From IMG/VR virus record IMGVR_UViG_3300005537_000661, positions 1 through 38,909 of that record: a stretch of DNA of 38,909 bases. One strand, given 5' to 3'. The notes under the pieces are model-generated. The model searched no databases, was not told where the DNA came from, and saw nothing but the letters and a program-made list of their open reading frames with translations. Both the position numbers and the translations under genes were made by a program. This document shows, one piece after another, positions 30,259 to 38,909 of the stretch. Numbering within the stretch: position 1 is the first letter of the stretch; each line of letters opens with the position of its first letter. Source of the stretch: a virus.

Positions 30259-30340
30259 TCGCTTTATCCCGGAACGGGCGCTTCCTCAGCGCAAACAAGC
30301 TGGCCGGGCACAACTCAGGGCTTTGGAGCTTGAACCAAGT

Positions 30341-30406
30341 GAGCGCCGCAAACTCGCGCGGCGCTCCGAGCCTGAGACATCTCGAAATCAAAAGAGAGGT
30401 GTCTCA
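30341..30406 (+). promoter_or_regulatory. two tandem hairpins hiding a ribosome site
   Basis: Hairpin 1: GAGCGCCGC (30341-30349) with GCGGCGCTC (30358-30366), 9 bp and an 8-base loop. Hairpin 2: 30373-30383 with 30396-30406, 11 bp with one G-U pair. The second pairs AGAGAGG, the ribosome site, and the A of ATG 30406. No T-tract follows, so a terminator is less likely than translation control. Confidence 0.55.
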
Positions 30407-31212
30407 TGAACGACGCAATCAATATCCTCGCCGCCGAGCAGGAATCTCTCGCAAAACCGGAGCAGCACGACCTGCTGCCGCTCGATGCGCGCGAGCGCGC
30501 GGTGGTGTTTCGCTCCGGCGGCAAATCCTACCAGCACGTCTTCCGGCGCCTCAGCGCGACCGATTGGGAGAATTTCTTCGCGCACGTTGTGGCGGAATTC
30601 CGCCAGGAAAAAGGCGGCTTCATGCAGGTGGTGGACACCGACTACGCTTCGCTGGTTCTGTACGCGAAAGCGATTCAGCGCGTGTCCGGGTATCGCACCG
30701 CCGATGGCCGCGAACCTCACCAGCTTCCCGGATGGCCGGAATGCATCCCGCAGCATCACCGCCTGGCCGCCATCGATTTGCTGATGAAGGTGCAGCTCAG
30801 CGAGCTGGCGGACGATTCCCTGCTTCCAGCCGATGGCGCGGTGGTCACCATCGATGCCATGTGGAACGAAAATTCTTCCGAGCCGGGAACGATGAAGCAG
30901 TATCGCGGGCTGATGCACCGATTCGCTTCGCCGACCGCCGAGCACCGGCGGCGTTTCCTGAAATCGAAGAATCGCTCGTTCGTGGCCGGAGGCAGCCGTA
31001 ACGGCACGACGATGATTCCTTCGGCGCATCCGGTGCTGGTGAAGCTGTACGACGAACTGATCGAAGGCGCGGAAGGCTATATCGCCGGCGGCCGGGAGCT
31101 GAGCGGCAAAGACGAGATCGTGCGCGAAATGGATGCCTTCCATAAATCGGCAACCGTGGCGCGGCTATTCCGCACCTCGGCATTGATCGACGAGGAGAAC
31201 GCAGCGGCGTGA
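30406..31212 (+). CDS. tail assembly chaperone-like protein
   Basis: 268 aa. It lies between tail tube and tape measure, the place of gpG-type chaperones. The first half has RAVVFRSGGKSYQHVFRRLS; the second, helical, half has HRLAAIDLLMKVQLSELAD and FRTSALIDEENAAA. It is longer than the usual chaperone. Overlaps the next gene by GTGA, not by a slippery-site frameshift. A hairpin leader precedes it. Confidence 0.5.
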   Translation: MNDAINILAAEQESLAKPEQHDLLPLDARERAVVFRSGGKSYQHVFRRLSATDWENFFAHVVAEFRQEKGGFMQVVDTDYASLVLYAKAIQRVSGYRTADGREPHQLPGWPECIPQHHRLAAIDLLMKVQLSELADDSLLPADGAVVTIDAMWNENSSEPGTMKQYRGLMHRFASPTAEHRRRFLKSKNRSFVAGGSRNGTTMIPSAHPVLVKLYDELIEGAEGYIAGGRELSGKDEIVREMDAFHKSATVARLFRTSALIDEENAAA

Positions 31213-31625
31213 TTGTCATATCCCAGGACGAGCAGGGGCTTCGGCTGGCGGCCGCGGAGATGCTGGAAGATGCCTTCGAAGCTCCACAGCGCGAGGAGAA
31301 CGAGCGCATCGCCGCGATGTCTTCCGATCCGGAAGCGGTGCTGCGGGCGACGCTTCCGAAACGCTCGCTTTCGCCGGGCTACTATCTCTGGCTGGTGTTC
31401 TTGATCGAGGCCGTCGAGCAACCGATGGAAGCGGGCGTGGTGATGAGCGAAGCGCATCTGGGCGCCGAGGAGCTGCTGGGATTGCAGGTCCTTCGCGGCG
31501 CGCGCGCGGAATTCAGGCGCAAACATCCGCCCTGCCGCCGGTGCGGAACTCCGCTGCGCTATGAACACCAGGAAACTTGCAACGAATGCCAGCGAGCGGC
31601 TGCCGCGGCCGCGAGGTCCAACTGA
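31209..31625 (+). CDS. tail chaperone partner with zinc ribbon
   Basis: 138 aa with a GTG start in GTGA overlap. The first 85 residues are helical (YYLWLVFLIEAVEQPM). The C-terminal CRRCGTPLRYEHQETCNECQ is a zinc-ribbon form. It sits directly before the tape measure, where lambda has gpT, so a second chaperone part is plausible. The added zinc ribbon is unusual. Confidence 0.5.
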   Translation: MIVISQDEQGLRLAAAEMLEDAFEAPQREENERIAAMSSDPEAVLRATLPKRSLSPGYYLWLVFLIEAVEQPMEAGVVMSEAHLGAEELLGLQVLRGARAEFRRKHPPCRRCGTPLRYEHQETCNECQRAAAAAARSN

Positions 31626-34258
31626 TGGCCTCGACAGCTTCCATCGTTATTGAAGTGGACGACAGCGGAGCGATCAGCGCGTTCCGCCAGATCGGCGCGG
31701 AGGGCGCGAAGATCGCGCCGAGCCTACAGCCGGTGGTTCCTCAACTCGAAAGAATCGGGCACAGCGCGCGCCAGGGCCGAGAGGCCGCCGTGCTACTCAC
31801 GGAGGAGCTGGGCATCCACATGCCGCGCGCGCTGGCCAACGTCATCTCCGACACCACGCTGATCGGCCCGCTGATGCGCGGCGCATTCAGCACCATCGCG
31901 GTGGTGGGATTCATCGATATTGCGGTTGGCGCGGCTAACGCGGTTACAAAGTTCGTCGACAAAATGGCTGGTTGGAGCGAAAGCGCGAAGGTAACGATGG
32001 ACGCGCAGAGCGAGCTGAACAAAACCATAATGGAGAGCAGCGACAAGATCGACAAGCTCGACAACGCCTACAGGCTTATCGGTCTGGAGGGAGTTGCCGC
32101 ATTCGCCGAGAAGCAAAAGATCGCAAACGAGGACCTGGGTATCGCGAAGACAAGGGTCGCCGACCTGACCGCGGAGTTAAGACGGCTGCAAGTTCAGGCG
32201 CAAGAGACTGAGACCGTGCAAGTCTCTGATCCTGGGACCGGATTCATCGGCACCAGCACGCAGTCAACCGCTGCGGCGGACGCGGCAAAGGCGAAGATTC
32301 AGGATCTCACCAATGCGCTGGCGGCCGCGCAGCAGACACTGAAGGAACTGGGCGCGGAAACCAGAAACACCGGGAAGGAGTTGAATGTCGCTTTTGCCAA
32401 GGAAAAAGCAGACGGCATCCGCGAGATTGGAGTTGCTGCGCATGAGGCGCTCACCAAAGTGCAGGCCATGACGGCGGAGGCCAATAAAAGCGGCGCTTCG
32501 CCCGAGCAGCAGATCAATAACGAGCTGCGCTCGCGGCTGGAATTACTGGCCAACGTGCTTACGCTCGATGGGCAGGATGGCGCCGTCCGCGAAGCGGTAG
32601 CCAAGGCCAGCGTGGCGGTGGAAAAAGACGCCAGCGACAAGCGCATCAAACTGCTGCAGAACGAAGCCGATAAAAAGCTGCAGCAGATGGACGATGGCCT
32701 GCAGGCCGAGGAGAGGGAAGACCAGCAGATCCTTGAGAAGCGCCGCCGCATGGAAGACGAGACGCTGGGTATCGAGCGCAGCTCGGCGGTTGCGCTGGCG
32801 GCTCCGTGGGAGCGCGCGAACGTTTCCATCATCGCGAGCTATCAGGAAAGGATGGATAAAATCCGCGAGATGCTGAACACCGGAGATTTGGACGAGGAGC
32901 ACGCGGCGCGGCAGCAGGCTGCCGCGTGGAACGAGGCTTTTGGCCAGATGCGCGACCGACTCGCCAGCCAGATGCAGAGCTTCTTCGACGAGATTACCAG
33001 CGGAAACATCGGGCAGGCATTTAAGCGGATGTTCGAGCAGATCGTGTTTCAAATGGTCGCTACGTGGGTGCTGGGAATGCAGGGAATGCGGGCCGCGTCC
33101 GCGGGCGCGATGGGCGGGGGCCCGGGAGGAATTCTTGGCGCTCTGTTTGGCGGCGGCGCGGGGGGCGGAATTTTTGGAGGCGCCGGTGCGCCAGGTGGAA
33201 CTCCGTCGATTCTGGGCGGCGGAAGCGCCTCGTCGTCTGTACTTGGAGGACTCGATAACCTTCCGCTTTTTTCCGGTCAGGGCGAAGCGGGCGGAGCATT
33301 TTCATTGCTGGGGCTCGGACTCTCCGCCGGACAGGGGACTGCGCTGGCGGGAATGGTCATGCCATCGGGAAGCGGCCCGCAGGGCGGCGGACTGCTGGGG
33401 ATGCTGGGCGGCGGCGGACTTGGAAGCTTGTTCGGACTCGCCGCGATGGGCGGCGGCGCGCTGCTGGGATCGGGCAACACCGCGCTTCGCTCGATTGGAG
33501 GACTGTTGTTGGGTGGGGGACTCGGCGCGGGGATCGCCAGCACGATCGCAGGGACGGCGATTGGAAGTGCGCTCGGCGCTTTCGGCGCGCTGCTGGGACC
33601 GATTGGAGCGGTAGCCGGATTTCTGATCCCGCTAATCATGGGTTTGTTCGGGCCGCACAAGGGCGATATCGCGCGAGTGCAAGTGATGGAGCCGCTGATG
33701 GCGCAGATCAAGATCATCAAGGACTCCTACGACGTTTTTCAGACCCCGTATAACACCGGCGTGAGCGAACTGGAAAAGCTGCGCACCGATGCAATCGCCA
33801 ACCTCAAGAAGATCGGCGGCCGCCAGGTGAAAGGTAACACGCGGTCCACCAACAAGCTGGTCGACGACGCCGAGACGTATCTAAAAACAACCGAGGCGGA
33901 AAGGCAGCGCCGCGCGCAACTTACTTTCGGAGCGCCGCAGTTTCACGAGGGCGGAATCGTTTGGCCCGGGATGTCCGCTCTTTCGCCGGGCATTCCCGGC
34001 GTCGGGCAGTTCCACGGCGGCGGCGTGGTCAACGCCAATTTATTGGAGGGCGAAGGAGTGGTGAACCGCGCGGGGATGCGGAGCCTGGGACACGGCGGAC
34101 TGAACCGGTTGAACTCCGGTGCCGGGCCCGGCGGGGACGTGCATGTCCACATCAATGCGGTCGACGCCGCGAGCTTTGATTCGTGGCTGAAGAATGGCGC
34201 AGGCGGTATTTCCATTTTGAGGTTCTTGCGTTACGCCAGCAACTCGGGGATGGCATGA
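31625..34258 (+). CDS. tail tape measure protein
   Basis: 877 aa from ATG 31625. Features: long helical and coiled-coil parts (about 190-470), a membrane-like region near 80-100, a very Gly-rich region (about 505-660, with GGGAGGGIFGG) and hydrophobic helices at about 625-680, then a basic helical end. At about 0.15 nm per residue it would set a tail near 130 nm. Gene order fits. The upstream open frame to 31577 adds no ribosome site. Confidence 0.8.
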   Translation: MASTASIVIEVDDSGAISAFRQIGAEGAKIAPSLQPVVPQLERIGHSARQGREAAVLLTEELGIHMPRALANVISDTTLIGPLMRGAFSTIAVVGFIDIAVGAANAVTKFVDKMAGWSESAKVTMDAQSELNKTIMESSDKIDKLDNAYRLIGLEGVAAFAEKQKIANEDLGIAKTRVADLTAELRRLQVQAQETETVQVSDPGTGFIGTSTQSTAAADAAKAKIQDLTNALAAAQQTLKELGAETRNTGKELNVAFAKEKADGIREIGVAAHEALTKVQAMTAEANKSGASPEQQINNELRSRLELLANVLTLDGQDGAVREAVAKASVAVEKDASDKRIKLLQNEADKKLQQMDDGLQAEEREDQQILEKRRRMEDETLGIERSSAVALAAPWERANVSIIASYQERMDKIREMLNTGDLDEEHAARQQAAAWNEAFGQMRDRLASQMQSFFDEITSGNIGQAFKRMFEQIVFQMVATWVLGMQGMRAASAGAMGGGPGGILGALFGGGAGGGIFGGAGAPGGTPSILGGGSASSSVLGGLDNLPLFSGQGEAGGAFSLLGLGLSAGQGTALAGMVMPSGSGPQGGGLLGMLGGGGLGSLFGLAAMGGGALLGSGNTALRSIGGLLLGGGLGAGIASTIAGTAIGSALGAFGALLGPIGAVAGFLIPLIMGLFGPHKGDIARVQVMEPLMAQIKIIKDSYDVFQTPYNTGVSELEKLRTDAIANLKKIGGRQVKGNTRSTNKLVDDAETYLKTTEAERQRRAQLTFGAPQFHEGGIVWPGMSALSPGIPGVGQFHGGGVVNANLLEGEGVVNRAGMRSLGHGGLNRLNSGAGPGGDVHVHINAVDAASFDSWLKNGAGGISILRFLRYASNSGMA

Positions 34259-35055
34259 GCGAACAGAACGTCCTGAATCCGACGCAGACGAGCCTGTTCA
34301 ATCCCGACTGGGGATACACCGAGGGTCTGCAGGAAATGCGATCGGTGTTCCAGCCGCAGTCGGGGAAAATATTTTCGAGATTTCAGCAAGGGCTGGGCCG
34401 CGTCTATGACCTCGCTTGGAATGGCCGGGACCTAACGACCAAGCTTGCCTTTCAGCAGTGGGAAAATCAGTATCGCGACGACTACTTCACGCTGGCCGAC
34501 TATGAGAGCAGCCGTTATTTCACGGGAAGATTCGACGCTCCGCTGGTCTACAGCCCGCGCGGAAACAGCCAGTACGACATCAAAGGCCGGTTTGTCGAAC
34601 TTCCGGGCGTGGCGATTTTCGCTTACCCCTCGAACTGGACGCGCGACGCAGTCCTGATCGATGAGCGCAACAGCGCCGGTGAGGATCTGGTCAAGCTAAC
34701 CGGCACATGGACCGACGACAATTCGGCTTCAAATCGTCTCTCGCACGCCTATGTTTCCGCGACCACCGGCAGCACCGCGGAGTGGGTGTATTGGGGCTAC
34801 GGGTGTCGCGTGTGGTCCCTGGTGGCGCCAAACTCCGGGCAATTTCAAGTGACGCTGACCGACGTGTGGAACGGCGCCGTTAACGGGCCGTTTACCGTCG
34901 ATGGATACAACTCCGTCCAGCTCGCATCGGCGCCGCTTCTGACCATCCTTGAGACTCTCGGGCTGAAGCGGCTAAAGATCCAGGTGCTGGGCACGAAAAA
35001 TGCGGCGTCTACCGGATTCAACGTTTACGCCGACGCCATTGAGGTGATGAGGTGA
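34255..35055 (+). CDS. distal tail-type protein
   Basis: 266 aa. The front (PDWGYTEGLQEMRSVFQPQSG...RFQQGLGRVYDLAWNGRD) has the form of distal tail proteins; after it comes a beta-sandwich part (EWVYWGYGCRVWSLVAPNSG to FNVYADAIEVMR) that looks like a galactose-binding-type domain. It lies directly after the tape measure. It should form the ring between tail tube and hub. Assigned by order and fold pattern. Confidence 0.6.
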   Translation: MSEQNVLNPTQTSLFNPDWGYTEGLQEMRSVFQPQSGKIFSRFQQGLGRVYDLAWNGRDLTTKLAFQQWENQYRDDYFTLADYESSRYFTGRFDAPLVYSPRGNSQYDIKGRFVELPGVAIFAYPSNWTRDAVLIDERNSAGEDLVKLTGTWTDDNSASNRLSHAYVSATTGSTAEWVYWGYGCRVWSLVAPNSGQFQVTLTDVWNGAVNGPFTVDGYNSVQLASAPLLTILETLGLKRLKIQVLGTKNAASTGFNVYADAIEVMR

Positions 35056-36224
35056 GGACGCTGCCGGCTGGCATGGCCACGGAGTTGGCGAAGAGATTTC
35101 GCGGCGGTATTTCTCGCATCCACCTGATCGATGTGCAGCGCAGCGACGGCACGAACTATTTCTGGTCCACGCACGAAGGCCAGTTTCTTTCCCGGCTCAC
35201 CGGGATCACCCAGACCTACAAACCGTGGGTCAAAGTGCCGCCTTCGATCAAGATGACGCGTTCTCTTCAGGCCGATGCGGGGCAGTTCACGATTCAGAAT
35301 TTAAGCGGCAACACCATCGACCGCGAAGTGGCCGCGCTCTTCAAAGCCGGCGAGTTCGAAGGCTCTTATGTGGTGTACCGGCCGTGGCTGATCCCCCTCG
35401 ACGCCGCTCCCTTTGAGTTTCACGGATTCATCACCGAGCAGAACATCGGTCTGGAAGAAGTGACGATGCAGATTTTGCAGCTCTTCCAACCCAACGAGCT
35501 TCCGGTTTACGACCAGCGGCAGACGCGCGACTGCCATTGGCGATTCACTTCGGCGCAGTGCGGCTATCGTCGCGGGCAACTCTTCATCCCGCTGACGACG
35601 GCAACGGCATTCAGCGCCAACACCATCGGCGCGAGCGGACTGGCGCTGGTGCCGAATCTCTTCAAGGATGAGCTGGTGATGATCGTCTCCGGCACCGGCG
35701 CGGGCCAGGAGCTCTATGTTCTTTCGCACACGGCAACGACGTTCACGACAAAAGCTAACTGGACGACGAACCCCGACGGCACTAGCCGGTTCATTGTCAC
35801 CGGGCCCGGGACGATGAAGGTGGCGGCGACGACCGCGAATATTTTCAGCGCGACTACGATCGGAAACAGCGGACTGGCGCGCGCCGTGAACGGTGACGTT
35901 GATGCCGCCGTGTTCCTCATTGCGGGGACTGGCGCAGGGCAGAATCGCGCGATCTCCAGCAACACGGCGACGACCTTCACCGTCACGCCGGGATGGACCA
36001 CGATTCCCGACGCGACCAGCATCTTCCTCGTAGTCTATCGGTCATGCCCCAAGGATCGCGGCTCGTGCGTGACCCGCGGAGTGACGGAGCGATTTGCAGG
36101 AGTGATTTTCCTGCAGCCGCAGATCACGGCAATCAACGGGCCGGGCGGCGTTGGCCTCGGCGGAACGGGCGTAGGGAGGGGCGGCGGTGGGGGCGGTCCC
36201 CGGCCAGTCCGCTACTCGCTTTAA
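35052..36224 (+). CDS. BR0599/DUF2163-type tail hub protein
   Basis: 390 aa with a GTG start. Residues 1-150 have the DUF2163-like N-domain; QTRDCHWRFTSAQCGYRRG (Cys161, Cys170) and CPKDRGSCVTRG (Cys332, Cys339) are the two Cys halves of the BR0599 motif. Between them (174-330) are two tandem beta-rich repeats of about 70 residues (FSANTIGASGLAL..., FSATTIGNSGLAR...), each with a G-TGAGQ...T-TTFT form. They interrupt the domain. It probably takes part in the tail tip. Confidence 0.7.
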   Translation: MRTLPAGMATELAKRFRGGISRIHLIDVQRSDGTNYFWSTHEGQFLSRLTGITQTYKPWVKVPPSIKMTRSLQADAGQFTIQNLSGNTIDREVAALFKAGEFEGSYVVYRPWLIPLDAAPFEFHGFITEQNIGLEEVTMQILQLFQPNELPVYDQRQTRDCHWRFTSAQCGYRRGQLFIPLTTATAFSANTIGASGLALVPNLFKDELVMIVSGTGAGQELYVLSHTATTFTTKANWTTNPDGTSRFIVTGPGTMKVAATTANIFSATTIGNSGLARAVNGDVDAAVFLIAGTGAGQNRAISSNTATTFTVTPGWTTIPDATSIFLVVYRSCPKDRGSCVTRGVTERFAGVIFLQPQITAINGPGGVGLGGTGVGRGGGGGGPRPVRYSL

Positions 36225-36225
36225 G

Positions 36226-38574
36226 ATGGCAACGCATGCGGCACAATTCGATCTCTCCAGCGCGTCTCTCGATCGGCCCAAGACGATCGCGTACGGGCTG
36301 GTGCGCGGCGCGGGCAATCTGATTTTGCAGCAGGCGCTTACCGATGGGACGCGCGTGGCGTTCTACATGCTGGGCGAGGGGCCTTGGGACTCTATTCTTC
36401 GGCTGTGGATCAACAACACGCGCGTAACGCTTCCGGCGTCGGGGACCGTCCATTTTCATCCAGGGCTCGACGGCGAAATTGGCAATGGGCTGGCGGCGGT
36501 GTCCACCGGAGGCGACCAGCATGTCGACCAGCTCTTCACGCTGGTTCCTGGTGGACTCGATCCCATAACGTTTAGCCGCTACGCGTGGCTGGCTCTCAAG
36601 GTGGCTCCCGATCCCGCGGCTCCGTCGGCGACGCTAACGGTCCTTGCGGACTATCAGGCCATGCAGGTGCGGCAGTTCGATTCCAGCGGCAATCAGACAG
36701 CGTTTGGGTGGACGCAGAACTGGGCTTGGATCATCTGCGACTTCCTTATTCGCAAATTTGTTCTGCGGGAAGGAAAGGTGAATCAGCCGCTGGTGGCTGC
36801 GGAGCTGGCGCGCTTTGACTGGGCGTCGTTCGCGGCGGCCGCAACCTACTACGACGCGGTTCTCTCCGGCGGCCAGAAGCGGTTCAGCGATGGAGGCGTT
36901 GTATTCGCCAACGACTCCGAAACCGCCGACCGCGCGTTGGAACAGATGCTCAACATCAGCAGGAGCTACATTCTGGAACGCAACGGAAAGCTTTCGCTGT
37001 ACGCCGACCAGCCGCGGGCCTCCGTGTTCACCTTTACTTCGGACAACGTCGCGCCACTTTCTTCGAAGATCACGCCTTCGGCCAGCGTCGCTTCCTCCCA
37101 CGGCAGCAAGTACGCCAATGCCGGCACTCTCACGTTTAAGGGACGGAAGAGCAATCTTCGCGCCGCTGCGAATCGGATCACCGCGACCTATCGCGATCTG
37201 AGTATCGCCTCGGGCAGCACGGATGACGCGACGCGCTTCGCCATCTCTACGCTGAAGCTCGACCATGAAGCGCACCAGCGCGCGGTTGGCGCACGCGGTC
37301 CGGGTCTGTCGGTACTTCCCAAGATTACGGAACTGGCGCTCGATCTCGGCGTGAACACGCCCGAGCGCGTATGGCGGATCATCGACGCTATGCTGGTTCG
37401 GCAGCTCGGCGACGATGTGGACGCCAATAGCGCTTACAACGCTCCGTTCTCGGCGGAGTGGACCGGCTTTGAGGATTCGCTGGCCGTCGAGCCGGGAGAC
37501 GTGGTCACACTCGACAAATCGATCACCGAGGAATTCGGAGGGAAGCTGATCGAGGTGTTGCAGGTGGAAGAGGTTCCGGACGGCTCTAGGAACTTCACCG
37601 GCCTAGAGTACATGCCTAACGCCTTTCCCGACGCCGCGCCCGTCCAGCAGTCGCTAGAGGCTCCGGTACCCGGGACTGGACTTACGCCAGGGCTCACGGT
37701 GAACGGCACTGGGAATTTGGTGGCGATCGACTATATGGGGGGAGTCGTCGTCATCGACAACGCCAACTTTGAGGTGTCCCCGAACCTGGTGAATGGCGCG
37801 CCTCCGGGGTGGTCTGTTGCGAACGCCACTGCCAGCTACGAGACTGTGAGCCCGCAGTCCGGATCGCAAAGCCTCAAGCTGGTTATCACCGGTGCGTTCG
37901 GCGCAGTATCCTCGTTACGCAAATTCAAGGTGATAGCCGGCGAGCTCTACAGCATCAGCGGCTACATGAAGACCGCGGCTCTTGCGAATGGACAAATCCA
38001 ATGCGCTTTTCTCGATGCCAACGGCACGTTCATTAGTCAGGCGATTGCTCAAACCGGCACAGGCGCTGGTACGGGAAACTGGACTTTCTATATCGGTAAG
38101 GGCACGGTCCCCACAGGCGCGGTATACATGGTGATCAATCTTTCCAGCGCAGGCGGGGTCACCGGGACGTTTTGGTATGACAACATTCACGTCCTGCGCG
38201 CGGTGACATCGTCGGAGGTTACCGCCCTCAACACCAGCGGCCGTTCGACATCGACGACTGGAGCTCTCTCGCAGGTCGGCACAACTACTCAGATAAGCGT
38301 GGCCTCAAAGACACTCCAGTTTGGATTCGGTCCTGTCACTTACAGCGCTGGTTCAGTTAACCCCGGCGGATCGCTCCCCGCCACTTACTTCGTCTTCGCC
38401 GATGACCCTGGGTTCGCTGGCGGCGCTGTGACCTATCAGGCCAGCCCCAATGAGTCGGACGTCTACGCAGCGGACGGTCGAATTTATTTCGGTAAAATCA
38501 CTCTCGCTTCCGGCGGCGGAGGCGTAAGCACATCACCGCCGGGGACCGGCGGCGGCCGCGGTGCGTTGGCCTGA
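36226..38574 (+). CDS. tail tip / host-recognition protein with sugar-binding-like domain
   Basis: 782 aa from ATG 36226, one base after the hub stop. The front (AQFDLSSASLDRPKTIAYGLVRG) and middle look like phage tail hub proteins (TIM-like and beta parts). Residues about 505-665 resemble a carbohydrate-binding jelly roll (CBM4/9 pattern: NANFEVSPNLV, PGWSVANATASYE, SGSQSLKLVI, FWYDNIHVLR). The end is Gly-rich. It could bind host surface glycans. Confidence 0.7.
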   Translation: MATHAAQFDLSSASLDRPKTIAYGLVRGAGNLILQQALTDGTRVAFYMLGEGPWDSILRLWINNTRVTLPASGTVHFHPGLDGEIGNGLAAVSTGGDQHVDQLFTLVPGGLDPITFSRYAWLALKVAPDPAAPSATLTVLADYQAMQVRQFDSSGNQTAFGWTQNWAWIICDFLIRKFVLREGKVNQPLVAAELARFDWASFAAAATYYDAVLSGGQKRFSDGGVVFANDSETADRALEQMLNISRSYILERNGKLSLYADQPRASVFTFTSDNVAPLSSKITPSASVASSHGSKYANAGTLTFKGRKSNLRAAANRITATYRDLSIASGSTDDATRFAISTLKLDHEAHQRAVGARGPGLSVLPKITELALDLGVNTPERVWRIIDAMLVRQLGDDVDANSAYNAPFSAEWTGFEDSLAVEPGDVVTLDKSITEEFGGKLIEVLQVEEVPDGSRNFTGLEYMPNAFPDAAPVQQSLEAPVPGTGLTPGLTVNGTGNLVAIDYMGGVVVIDNANFEVSPNLVNGAPPGWSVANATASYETVSPQSGSQSLKLVITGAFGAVSSLRKFKVIAGELYSISGYMKTAALANGQIQCAFLDANGTFISQAIAQTGTGAGTGNWTFYIGKGTVPTGAVYMVINLSSAGGVTGTFWYDNIHVLRAVTSSEVTALNTSGRSTSTTGALSQVGTTTQISVASKTLQFGFGPVTYSAGSVNPGGSLPATYFVFADDPGFAGGAVTYQASPNESDVYAADGRIYFGKITLASGGGGVSTSPPGTGGGRGALA

Positions 38575-38591
38575 AAAAAAAGGAGTCCCCG

Positions 38592-38909
38592 ATGTTTAAG
38601 AGTAGGGATCTTGGCGTGAAGATGATGACATCGGCTAATCTGGCGAGCTCCTCGCCTACTCTCTCCCCCATAACCGTCTCGACAGTCCAGATCGAGGATG
38701 CAAACGTGGTGTACGAAATAACTGCGGCGTTGGGTGAGCACAAGGAAGTCCAGCGGCATACCGTCGGAGTGGGCGGAACAAATCCCCATCAAGCCCAACC
38801 GATGAGCGCATCCGATCTCCAGGCTGCTCTGGACGGCTTCAGGCAACACGTTGCGGATACCGTTGCGTGGCGCGCCATCATGGAAGAATCGAGCGCGCAG
38901 GTTAGCTAG
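38592..38909 (+). CDS. hypothetical protein after the tail tip gene
   Basis: 105 aa with AAAAAAAGGAG upstream; the stop is at the window end. Strand part (VQIEDANVVYEITAALGEHKE) and helical part (DLQAALDGFRQHVADTVA). It may be a tail-associated or fibre-assembly protein. Fewer G and C than its neighbours. Not recognised. Confidence 0.55.
   Translation: MFKSRDLGVKMMTSANLASSSPTLSPITVSTVQIEDANVVYEITAALGEHKEVQRHTVGVGGTNPHQAQPMSASDLQAALDGFRQHVADTVAWRAIMEESSAQVS

Noticed and set aside
1-38909. CRISPR arrays, tRNA or rRNA genes, IS elements, host flanks
   Set aside because: No regular repeat-spacer arrays, cloverleaf-type sequences, transposase genes or host-like genes were seen. The GGCNN arrays are too short-period for CRISPR.

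Overview
The window is most of a transposable (Mu-like) bacteriophage or prophage of a GC-rich bacterium. Every credible gene lies on the + strand, most neighbours overlap by 4 bases (ATGA or GTGA) or are a few bases apart, and no stretch over 300 bases lacks a gene. The host is probably an Acidobacteriota-type soil bacterium. That is inference from the high GC and from secreted-protein repeats (GSCAANQF...AAPTCAQ) that I associate with that phylum; nothing in the sequence fixes it. I see no host genes, tRNAs, rRNAs, CRISPR arrays or insertion sequences. The transposase A gene, the repressor and the left phage end would lie upstream of base 1, and the right end lies beyond base 38909.

Layout. 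1-8208 is the early region. It has a MuB-like AAA+ ATPase, a run of small proteins (several zinc-binding by their cysteine pattern, one possible Gam-like protein, one ASCH protein, one winged-helix-like protein), a DNA polymerase beta-type nucleotidyltransferase, an unrecognised 183-aa protein and a ParB-like protein. The 183-aa gene is bracketed by two 84-base leader elements, each made of twelve GGCNN pentamers plus a constant 19-base end. 8345-14028 is a module of Sec-exported proteins, one of them a 1174-aa fibre-like protein, with a LuxR-type regulator inside it. 14025-15321 holds small zinc proteins, a GemA-like protein and an excisionase-like HTH protein whose gene end carries a cluster of CTCCGCA repeats. 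A terminator-like hairpin at 15435-15471 separates this from the late genes.

15767-18149 is the lysis region: lytic transglycosylase, HNH-type protein, lipoprotein, small membrane proteins and a 3-TM holin. 18146-26673 is the Mu-type head module in Mu order: gp25/26-like proteins, small and large terminase, DUF935 portal, MuF protein, and a protease/scaffold/capsid fusion, followed by a rho-independent terminator. 26771-38574 encodes connector proteins and a long non-contractile (siphovirus) tail: tail tube, chaperone-like proteins, 877-aa tape measure, distal tail protein, BR0599-type hub protein and a 782-aa tip protein with a sugar-binding-like C-terminus. No sheath or Mu baseplate genes are seen, so this is a Mu head and DNA strategy joined to a siphovirus tail, as in the B3/D3112 group.

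The points most worth a second look are the paired GGCNN arrays beside the ParB-like gene, the exported fibre-like module, two abutting perfect palindromes at 14190-14224, the CTCCGCA cluster, and the A8 run joining the protease and capsid halves of the head polyprotein. Family assignments are from reading the translated sequences; no database search was run.
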